A DNA stretch of 64,000 nt. It comes from Glaciecola punicea ACAM 611 (GTDB taxonomy: Bacteria; Pseudomonadota; Gammaproteobacteria; Enterobacterales; Alteromonadaceae). Positions 56,198 to 63,216 of this stretch are shown here, one piece after another. The notes under the pieces were generated by a model that worked only from the letters and a program-made list of their open reading frames with translations, ran no database searches and was not told where the DNA came from. Position 1 is the first letter of the stretch; each line of letters starts with the position of its first letter. Made by a program: the position numbers and the translations under genes. The DNA lies in NCBI RefSeq assembly GCF_000252165.1, contig NZ_BAET01000014.1:124001-188000 (forward strand), read 5' to 3'.

Positions 56198-56328
56198 TCA
56201 CAACCATGCTCACGCAAACACTGGTGACGGTGATACTGCGTCGAATCGAATAGGGTGGGCGTTTTTTCTTAATGTCGTGTTTACTATCATTGAATTTATT
56301 GGCGGTTGGCTGACCAACAGCACGGCAC
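56184..56328 (+). pseudogene. czcD: CzcD-type cation exporter, N-terminal fragment
   Basis: The frame begins HSHNHNHAHA (His-rich cytoplasmic tail), then NRIGWAFFLNVVFTIIEFIGGWLTNSTAL, the first TM of cation diffusion facilitators. After NSTALL the next family residues (LSDALHDLGD) are missing; the frame enters unrelated sequence and ends at 56372. An intact gene would be about 300 residues. The break coincides with the edge of an inverted TnpB fragment. Confidence 0.82.
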
Positions 56329-56569
56329 TGCTGCGTACCGCAAGACTCGCAAGTAAATGTGCGTGTTGCTAATCCAAACTTGTGCTCGTGCTTACACTCA
56401 TAGCAAATACCTGACGACTTAGTGAAACGATTGATTTCATGATGAAGCTTACCTGCAAGGTGCGATTTATAGCGCACCAATCCGGAGATAGTACCCATGA
56501 TATTATCATTCACCATGTTGCCGTTAAATTGCTGCATGCCTTTTACGTCGAGTATAAGTGGAACTAAGG
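56328..56569 (-). pseudogene. TnpB (IS605/IS1341-type) C-terminal fragment
   Basis: On the minus strand LDVKGM is followed by a helix and INRFTKSSGICYECKHEHK ... FTCESCGTQQ. This is the zinc-ribbon part of a TnpB-type RNA-guided nuclease protein (CxxC ... CxxC). The RuvC halves are missing. One end stops at the czcD junction, the other exactly at the 30-bp inverted repeat that begins at 56574. Confidence 0.7.
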
Positions 56570-56573
56570 CTAT

Positions 56574-56603
56574 ATGCTACCCTTCGTTACAGCTGGCTTT
56601 TAA
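56574..56603. repeat. 30-bp inverted repeat, left copy
   Basis: These 30 bases (start ATGCTACCCTTCGTTACAGC) occur in perfect inverted form at 57981-58010. They start right where the TnpB fragment ends. The enclosed segment is about 1.4 kb and could be a mobile unit or rearranged block. Confidence 0.85.
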
Positions 56604-56649
56604 AGTCATTAGATAGTTTTTGCGAAGATGATTTAGCAGTTTTTGCTAA

Positions 56650-56901
56650 TGGGAAAGGTTCCAGCGTTTGAGGCGAGTATTCAATATTGACATTACCGAG
56701 TGCGAAAAATGTGAAAAACACAACGTAAGCATCATCGCTTGCATAATAGATGTCCACGTTATTCAAAAAATACTGAAGCATTTAGATAAAAAGTACCCCA
56801 CATATAAACAAACATCAATGTTGCCACCTTTGCGGGCGCCACCTGAAAAACAATACGCAAATGATTTTACTATTCAACGCGACTTCAACTTTGGTGCATA
56901 G
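56650..56901 (+). pseudogene. IS91-like transposase, C-terminal fragment
   Basis: The frame reads WERFQRLRRVFNIDITECEK, then CEKHNVSIIACIIDVHVIQKIL and LPPLRAPPEKQY. This is the C-terminal part of IS91-type rolling-circle transposases (QRLKRVFNIDI...CxxC...IIACIEDPAVI). A stop (56647) lies directly ahead, so no N-terminus is present. The 220 bases after it resemble 61829-62046 and are probably the element's end. Confidence 0.75.
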
Positions 56902-57280
56902 ACAACAAGTCAACATACAATACTAAGAAATAAAGTACTTCATGGTAGGATTTTTGACATGCCGATCAACAATTTTCTGTAACAATGGCCTATCTACGCA
57001 TGAATTTGAAGACTCACATGCCATGCAAAGCGTCCCCAACCGAACATTTAAATAAACCAACCTAATCAAAAGTACAGCTGTTACAGAGGGTCGTAAATAG
57101 CTTTAATTCTCCTTATACTCTTTACATAATCGGTTATAGCTGAAATTAGCATTTTTGAACGATATTTTTCACCGGTTGCAAGCTTGGTGATTATGGATTA
57201 AGCTTAAAATAGTTACTAAGTCAGAAAAACTTTAATAACATATTGATGAAGAATAGTTTTTTGAGACGAAAGGATTGAAG

Positions 57281-57625
57281 ATGCGATTAATTATTATCTT
57301 ACTTGCAATTCCACTATTAGCATCGTGTAACGCAACCCAAGAGAATCTGAGACCCCAAAAAGAACCAAAGTTTGAGACATACTGGATCCAAAATGGTTTA
57401 GATGGGAGGCTGAATGAAATATACAGAAGGCGTTGCAAGCTTAATGCGAAAGCAGTAAAAAGAGCCGAGGATAATCGTATTGATGCAGAGAGGCAAAGTA
57501 ACCCATGGATGAATCTTGCACCAAGAAATAGTCGGCAGGTATACAATGATTACTATTATCTTTGCATGTTAGAGTCCGGGTATACACCCAAAGAGAAATG
57601 TGTTCGAAACTGCAAACAAGGCTAA
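57281..57625 (+). CDS. Small lipoprotein of unknown function
   Basis: This 114-residue product starts MRLIIILLAIPLLASCNATQ, a signal peptide with lipobox LASC. The mature part is basic and Cys-bearing (RRRCKLNAKAVKRAEDN, YYYLCMLESGY and KCVRNCKQG), with four cysteines that could form two disulfides. AAAGGA lies about ten bases ahead of ATG 57281. It is outer- or inner-membrane anchored. It lies inside the segment bounded by 30-bp inverted repeats. Confidence 0.68.
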   Translation: MRLIIILLAIPLLASCNATQENLRPQKEPKFETYWIQNGLDGRLNEIYRRRCKLNAKAVKRAEDNRIDAERQSNPWMNLAPRNSRQVYNDYYYLCMLESGYTPKEKCVRNCKQG

Positions 57626-58032
57626 CAAAAAATAACAAGAACGATTTCCCCCGTTGAAGTTTATAGAGCAAGGTTATTTTTGAATGACTATAGAAAAGCA
57701 AATGGATTTAGGTCGAATGAGTGGTATACAACTTACTACAGTTCAATGGAAGGCGCTGATGCTTAAGTCAAGGCCGACGCGCCTGCCAAACGCGTTTTAG
57801 TTTATTTCCCAGATATAACTTTACCTAACGCTATCAAGTTCTAACTTTCTCATCCATGGACCTGTTCCAACAGTCAGTGCAATGATCCTGAACTCAGCAA
57901 AATCAGCACCTGTTGAATAGACCAGATATGTCGTTTATTCTACTTATACTCCAATCTACAAATATACCTTACAGCAGGTGTTAAAAGCCAGCTGTAACGA
58001 AGGGTAGCATGTAGTCTTAATACCACTCATAC
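57626..58032. other. Gene-free stretch with right inverted repeat
   Basis: The 407 bases hold no convincing gene; one short frame (57684-57797) has no family resemblance. The right 30-bp inverted repeat lies at 57981-58010. Confidence 0.5.
57981..58010. repeat. 30-bp inverted repeat, right copy
   Basis: Exact reverse complement of 56574-56603. The three bases beyond a single mismatch also match, so the shared tract may extend a little. Confidence 0.85.
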
Positions 58033-58254
58033 TCAACTTGCAGCCCGCATACCTGCCTTTAGGCCTTCTCTGAAATCAGTTGAGCCAATTGGTGTAACAG
58101 GTGCTACAGGACAGATTGGTACAATTACCATATCGCCTTTAATACTTTTATATCCTTCTTCAAAACCAGAGCAGAATTCTGCTTGTCCTGCAAAAGCTAG
58201 TGTACTTCCAATAATTGCTGTAGAAGCGAATAAGCCTTTTAGTAAATTCTTCAT
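58033..58254 (-). CDS. Small exported protein of unknown function
   Basis: This 73-residue product has a standard signal peptide (KNLLKGLFASTAIIGSTLAFA). The mature part has about 50 residues with FCSGFEEGYKSIKGD and FREGLKAGMRAAS, plus VPICPVAPVTPIG between them. AAAGGA stands nine bases ahead of the ATG. I do not recognise the family. The two Gly/Lys motifs (GFEEGYKS, FREGLKAG) look like a repeat. Confidence 0.62.
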   Translation of the reverse strand: MKNLLKGLFASTAIIGSTLAFAGQAEFCSGFEEGYKSIKGDMVIVPICPVAPVTPIGSTDFREGLKAGMRAAS

Positions 58255-58379
58255 AAATAATCCTTTTATTATTTTCTAGCCAATAATGTATACCATTGTG
58301 AAAATAAAAATCAAATTAATACTTTATGTTTTTGTATGTTGATTAAATTATTAAGCGACAATCAACTTGACCGGCCGTA

Positions 58380-58637
58380 TTGCCCCTAAAACCCGCCTTG
58401 GTTGAGCCAAAGCTGGTAAAAGCGAAGCTTATGAGCGCACCCGCCTCAGTTGTCGTGCAGACGCATCATGCCCAAGTATTTCTTTCATCGCAATGCGACC
58501 CTCTTTGGCTGGGGGCTTTATTAAAAGGTTTAGCCGCACAAGAATGTTTCTCATTTAATAGTTACAATCGCGCGCAAATCGGCAACTATACCAAGATACA
58601 GGTTTGCCCTATTACACTTGTTGCTCCTTGCTGCTAA
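58380..58637 (+). CDS. Possible IS66 accessory-gene relic
   Basis: The 85-residue frame has a middle portion (VVVQTHHAQVFLSSQCDPLWLGALLKGLA) that recalls the C-terminal part of IS66-type accessory proteins. The start is weak and the C-terminus looks random. If correct, it is a fragment; otherwise it may be a chance frame. Confidence 0.3.
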   Translation: MPLKPALVEPKLVKAKLMSAPASVVVQTHHAQVFLSSQCDPLWLGALLKGLAAQECFSFNSYNRAQIGNYTKIQVCPITLVAPCC

Positions 58638-58775
58638 GCACAATTCAAACAGAATATTAAAAAATAATATTAATCTAGTCACAGAGCTTGCAGAGACGCT
58701 CTACCAAGCGAGTTTACATAATGGTAAAGGAAACACGCCTGTTTAACTGAAGATTCGGCTGCTTCGAGACTTTCA

Positions 58776-59012
58776 TCAAAAACCCATCAGTTCGTCGTCA
58801 AAATCAGGTTCTTCTAACTCAATTTTTAATGCAACGCATTTACCCTCTGAAAGTGCTTTATCTAGTTCGACTTTGGTCTGGCAGTAGTAAACGTTTTTGC
58901 AGCATTCGCCACAATACCTTACACCAGCCTCATTTGTTAACTCTAGCACTTGCCATTTGAGAGGGCATCGAAATTCAAGCGTACAGTGTTTTATTACATC
59001 TTTACTTTGCAT
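58776..59012 (-). CDS. Small Cys-rich protein of unknown function
   Basis: This 78-residue protein has FRCPLKWQVLELTNEAGVRYCGECCKNVYYCQ, with six Cys in the pattern C...CxxCC...C, then an acidic C-terminus (LEEPDFDDELMGF). A similar Cys layout occurs in small proteobacterial proteins of unknown role and suggests a zinc site. No signal peptide is seen. Confidence 0.6.
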   Translation of the reverse strand: MQSKDVIKHCTLEFRCPLKWQVLELTNEAGVRYCGECCKNVYYCQTKVELDKALSEGKCVALKIELEEPDFDDELMGF

Positions 59013-59611
59013 ATTTAGGTCAACTTGTTATTTGTAATTATCGTGTCCATCGTTAAAACCATACATGTTTTAAGCATTTAAGATAGTAGACAATAAGGTT
59101 TTCAAGTACTGAGAAGCAAACATGACCAAACGCACAATCAAACCATCATTAATTGCTTGTGTGAAAAATATCAGCGAATTTATTATTAAAGTGGGTGCGG
59201 AATATCAGTTATATTATCATTTTATGGCTTTCATAGAAGGAACTCCATAGGAATTCAATAATACAAAATTTCTAATTATTATATATAGAAAAGCAGTAAT
59301 CTGACATTAATTACCTGCAAGTTGCATTAAACTATAGGACTTGGTTCCCCCCCCCCGAACCGTCAGAATACTTTTCTAAAATACTCATTTGGGTATCATT
59401 TATCGAAAACGTTATTTTTGAGTTGTGTTCACCATTACGCCAGCGTCCTGCATCACTACCCCAGACTGCCATATTTCCCTCAAGTCCAGACCGATATTTC
59501 TATAGTTTTCTGTCCCCACGCCTAACACAGAACCGTGTGTGTCATGATGCTCCCATACCATAACAATTTAAGTTTATTCTTCTTCAGCAATAACTAATAG
59601 AGGCGCTCTAA
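59013..59611. other. 600-base stretch with poly-C hairpin
   Basis: No gene I can defend. A 42-residue frame (59122-59250) is weak. At 59347-59356 a run of ten C lies inside GGTT...GAACC, an interrupted hairpin. The right portion lies downstream of the Sel1-like gene. Confidence 0.5.
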
Positions 59612-60817
59612 TCAACTTCCACAATTTTTATAATTACTTTCAAGACATCGTTTCGAAAGCGCCTGTGCTTTTGATATATCATCCATCGACATTTTATTTT
59701 CTAAGTAGTCAAAAAGCAGTTTTGCATCAGCGCCGTTATACCTAGAAATGTTAGCCCAGCTATATGATGTAATAAAATCTTTAAGAACACCCTCACCGTC
59801 AGCATACATATTCCCTAGGTTAAACTGTGCGTCAGCATGACCTTGCTCCGCTGCCAACCTATACCACTTCGCTGATTCTTTATAATCTTGAATAACACCC
59901 TCGCCGTTAGCGTAAGCCAGCCCTAGGTTAGACTGCGCTTCAGCATCACCTTGCTCCGCTGCCAACCTATACCACTTCGCCGCTTCCTTAGAATCTTTAA
60001 GAACACCGTCGCCTTTAGCATACATATTCCCTAGGTTAAACTGTGCATTAGCATCACCTTGCTCCGCTGCCAACCTATACCACTTCGCTGCCTCTTTCGA
60101 ATCTTGAAGAACACCGTCGCCGCTATAGTACATCAACCCTATGGCATACTGTGCGTCAGCATCGCCTTGCTCTGCTGCCAACTTAAACCACTTTACTGCC
60201 TCTTTATAATCTTGAATAACACCTTGACCGTCATAGTAAATACCCCCTAGGACAAACTGTGCACTAGCATCGCCTTGCTCTGCTGCCAACCTATACCACT
60301 TCGCTGCCTCTTTCGAATCTTGAAGAACACCGTCGCCGAAGTAGTACATAAGCCCTAGGTTAGACTGTGCGTTAGCATGACCTTGCTCCGCTGACAACTT
60401 GAACCACTTCGCTCCCTCTTTAAAATCTTTAAGAACGCCCTGACCGCTATAGTACATGATCCCTAGGTTATACTGCGCACTAGCATCACCTTGCTCCGCT
60501 GCCAACTTAAACCACTTCGCTGCCTCTTTCGAATCTTGAAGAACATCCTCACCGCTAACGTACATAAGCGCTAGGTTAAACTGCGCTTCAGCATTGCCTT
60601 GCTCTGATGCCAACCTATACCACTTCGCTGCCTCTTTCGAATCTTGAAGAACACCTTCGCCGAAGTAGTACATATTCCCTAGCTCATACTGTGCTTCAGC
60701 ATCGCCATCCTGCGCTAATTGTTGAAGAAATTCTATGACGGAATTTTCTTTTTCCGCAGAAGCACTTACATGTATTTGAAAAAATAACAACGCGCTGATA
60801 AAAAGTAGTTTAAGCAT
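59612..60817 (-). CDS. Exported Sel1-like repeat protein
   Basis: This 401-residue protein has a signal peptide (LKLLFISALLFFQIHVSASA) and nine tandem 36-residue Sel1-like repeats of the type AEAQ.NLG.MY..G.GVLQDSKEAAKW.RLAAEQGD, from about residue 37 to 360. The last repeat departs into ITSYSWANISRYNG, a common end of such proteins. Sel1 repeats form alpha-solenoids that bind proteins or peptidoglycan. Repeats are highly alike at the DNA level too (108-bp units), suggesting recent expansion. The partner is unknown; it is probably periplasmic. Confidence 0.85.
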   Translation of the reverse strand: MLKLLFISALLFFQIHVSASAEKENSVIEFLQQLAQDGDAEAQYELGNMYYFGEGVLQDSKEAAKWYRLASEQGNAEAQFNLALMYVSGEDVLQDSKEAAKWFKLAAEQGDASAQYNLGIMYYSGQGVLKDFKEGAKWFKLSAEQGHANAQSNLGLMYYFGDGVLQDSKEAAKWYRLAAEQGDASAQFVLGGIYYDGQGVIQDYKEAVKWFKLAAEQGDADAQYAIGLMYYSGDGVLQDSKEAAKWYRLAAEQGDANAQFNLGNMYAKGDGVLKDSKEAAKWYRLAAEQGDAEAQSNLGLAYANGEGVIQDYKESAKWYRLAAEQGHADAQFNLGNMYADGEGVLKDFITSYSWANISRYNGADAKLLFDYLENKMSMDDISKAQALSKRCLESNYKNCGS

Positions 60818-60907
60818 ATTTAAGGTCCAAAAAAATCTACCATATATGTATTAAATAGTAATACAGGCTCTTAGTTGAGTAAACCATAGTTTAAAACAAC
60901 GAAATAA

Positions 60908-61242
60908 ATGATCATTTTATGGCTTGAATGTCAGGTTTTGACAGGCTCAGGTTCTTTTGATGGCATTAACACAAGCTATTCCTTTACCAAGGAAGAATTC
61001 AGCTCAAACGGTGCAAGTTTTGATGATTTTTCAGGCAACTACGCTTCCCTATTAGATGATGCTCAAATTTCATTCGACTCTGATGGTGTTATAAATGGAT
61101 TAGACACTGAGGGCTGTTTATATGGAGGTCAAGTTTCAATACCCGATAGTAATACGAACATCTATAGCTTATCGATAACCGTTGATAACTGTGACGTATT
61201 CAATGGTACTTTTGGCGGATTGGCAACGTTAGTTCCCCTCTA
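60908..61242 (+). pseudogene. Truncated gene for an exported protein
   Basis: The frame carries beta-strand-rich sequence (YSFTKEEFSSNGASFDDFSGNY, DGVINGLDTEGCLYGGQVSIP and LSITVDNCDVFNGTFGGLATL). Its GC...VSI...NC...NGTF.GLA pattern resembles the C-terminal part of small Cys-bearing lipoproteins. The first residues (MIILWLECQVLTG) look like the edge of a break, and the end runs into an inverted IS91-like fragment near 61243. It has lost both ends. Confidence 0.5.
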
Positions 61243-61786
61243 TGTCAGACTCAATCGTTGCCCGCTAATGGCGTGGCGGGCAACATATTGACACAGTCGT
61301 TTAAGTTTGGCTGCTTGGTGACTAACAGCAAATACGCCTGCGTGTAAGTTAAAACCTGAGATTTGTGCTAAGTGGCCATAATTATTTTCACCTTTTGCAG
61401 GTAGCGTTTGCAAAGAGAACACCTTCTTACCCGTATCTGGCCCTACGGCAATCATATAGTTTACTGAAGCAAACTGTATTCATCATACATCGGTAAGTCC
61501 AAAAACGTATTGTCCATATCGCGCTGGATAGGGCCGACTTTTTTCAAATAACCGGCGATGCGCTGGCTAATGATGTGAACGAGATTCTCCATATCTGCGT
61601 GACTTGGGGCTTTCACCCGCGTGAATATGGCGCCTCCTTTTTTGTTAGTAATGACGCTTTCCAGAAACATCATGTGCAAGTAAATATTCAAATTCAATGC
61701 GCTACCAAACCGCCGAATGTAAGTTACGGCTCCCGTTTTTGTTTGCTTTTTTAGATAACGAGCGCCTCCCGACGACCAGCGCGATA
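61243..61786 (-). pseudogene. IS91-like transposase fragment, frameshifted
   Basis: Minus-strand reading gives KTGAVTYIRRFGSALNLNIY (the family has ...RFGSALNLNVHFH), RVKAPSHADMENLVHIISQRIAGYL, then a break near 61456. The next frame has IAVGPDTGKKVFSLQTLPA and KLKRLCQYVARHAISGQRL. It is the central portion of an IS91-type transposase; the metal-binding HxH reads YLH. Both ends are missing. Confidence 0.78.
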
Positions 61787-61789
61787 ATG

Positions 61790-62055
61790 ATTTCATCGTC
61801 CAGCGCAACTTAGATCTTGGGGCATAGGCTAACCGTTGAACACTATAGACTAAAAAACGCACAATGTTACCCTAGGCGCATCGACATGCCAATCAGCAAT
61901 TTCCTTTACCAATGGCCTGTCTTCGCGAAAATTTGAAAGATAGCATGTTATGCAAAACGACCACAACTCAGTTTTTAAATAAATTGACTTAGTCAAAAAG
62001 GCATCTGACACAGGGTAGTAAATGGCTTTAATTCCTCTTACACTCAAGGCTAATT
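61790..62055 (+). mobile_element. IS91-like transposase tail and element end
   Basis: DFIVQRNLDLGA and TAG (to 61828) match the tail of the fragment at 56650-56901 (DFTIQRDFNFGA). The following 220 bases are similar to 56902-57120, e.g. CATGCCAATCAGCAATTT. So the right end of one IS91-like family is present twice, here fused tail to head with an inverted transposase body. Confidence 0.65.
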
Positions 62056-62074
62056 TGATGCTAATGATAGGTAA

Positions 62075-62911
62075 ATGTTCATGCGGGTTTTTAGTGACTT
62101 TGAAAAAAAAATTATTCGGGAACTAATTGCAGGGTTTGAAAAAGAAAACTACCTTAATTGTTTTGATAACTTGCTTGCCCAAAAACCAAATTTGCAACCT
62201 ATGGGTTATTACCTGACTAATGTAAAGTTATCAAAAGCGACAAAAAGCAGGGTTAATATTTATGTAGATATGGTTATTCTGGAAAAGGACTCTTGCAGTT
62301 CGATAACTTCATTTCTTATTGAGTTATTGGAACTTTTTGAGTATTTACAAGAAAACCAGCTGATTACCATTGTACCGCTGTCAACAAGCGACGGTGAATC
62401 AGCGTTAGGCATTGAAAAAAATGCTCAAGCTATAAAAGTAGATTGTTTACCTGACATTTTTCTAGAAAGAATATTTTCATTCACCACTGCTGAGTTATTC
62501 CCAAGCCAAAGACTAATAAACCACGTCAATAATAACTATAAAACCTCGCAAGACCTTAAGCACGAAAAGGAAATTAATACATTGTCAGAGCAGTTAAATC
62601 ACACCAAAAAAGCATTTTGGTTATCGTTTGGTGGTCTTATTTTATCTCTTTTCGTCTCTATTTCTGCTGTTGCAGTAGACCTTTGGGGTAAGACGACAAT
62701 TAAAGTCGAAGAAATGCCCGCCAGCCAAACACCGGATAGGTTAGTGGAAATTTCTAAATCTTTAGACAAGATTGCAATTAAGCAAAATCACATAGCTCAA
62801 AATTTAAAAGAAATCTCTGCGGAGCAAAAGAAAGCTTCTGAAAACTTTGAAAAACCAAACCCTTCATATAGAGCTTCGGAAACAAAAACCGATCGAAATG
62901 AGAGTTTTTAA
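62075..62911 (+). CDS. Single-TM protein with coiled coil, unknown function
   Basis: This 278-residue protein starts at ATG 62075 (or 62081). Residues 1-165 are soluble and charged (FSDFEKKIIRELIAGFEKEN and NIYVDMVILEKDS). A coiled segment (HEKEINTLSEQLNHTKKAFW) precedes one TM (about 184-206; LSFGGLILSLFVSISAVAVDL). A C-terminal coiled coil with heptads (LVEISKSLDKIAIKQNHIAQ) ends in a polar tail. I recognise no family. It is oriented toward the LRR gene. Confidence 0.6.
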   Translation: MFMRVFSDFEKKIIRELIAGFEKENYLNCFDNLLAQKPNLQPMGYYLTNVKLSKATKSRVNIYVDMVILEKDSCSSITSFLIELLELFEYLQENQLITIVPLSTSDGESALGIEKNAQAIKVDCLPDIFLERIFSFTTAELFPSQRLINHVNNNYKTSQDLKHEKEINTLSEQLNHTKKAFWLSFGGLILSLFVSISAVAVDLWGKTTIKVEEMPASQTPDRLVEISKSLDKIAIKQNHIAQNLKEISAEQKKASENFEKPNPSYRASETKTDRNESF

Positions 62912-63216
62912 GGTTTGTTTAGGTTATTATATGAGCGTTAATTAATTAGTGGGTGATGAGGTTTAGGCTCCACCAAGAGAAATTAAATCACCCGACAACT
63001 ATCCTGACATAATGGGCACAGAGAGTTTGTTGAATTTCATAAAAACCATTAGCTTTCTAAAATCAAAGCATAAATTCAATGGGTTGTGATTTGTTGACAA
63101 AGGAATATTCGCATCTTTTATTAAACACCGTGCTTGATTGTAACCTTATCACCTAGTCGCCAGCTAACTCACGTTTATGCTGGGATACGTGATTTAATAT
63201 AATATTTGGAAGAGAG
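62912..63216. other. Region ahead of LRR gene
   Basis: These 305 bases hold no gene I can support. GGGTGAT (near 62951) and ATCACCC (near 62990) can pair around a 30-base loop that contains GGTTTAGGCTCCACC, a possible RNA structure. GGAAGAGAG (63208-63216) is the LRR gene's ribosome-binding site. Confidence 0.4.

Noticed and set aside
59122-59250. A 42-codon plus-strand frame (MTKRTIKPSLIACV...)
   Set aside because: No family resemblance and no clear ribosome-binding site; it may be a scrap but cannot be defended as a gene.
59440-59560. Minus-strand CACACACGGTTCTGTGTT, considered as a group II intron relic
   Set aside because: A short match to a domain near the maturase is not enough; no reverse transcriptase fragment or domain V is present.
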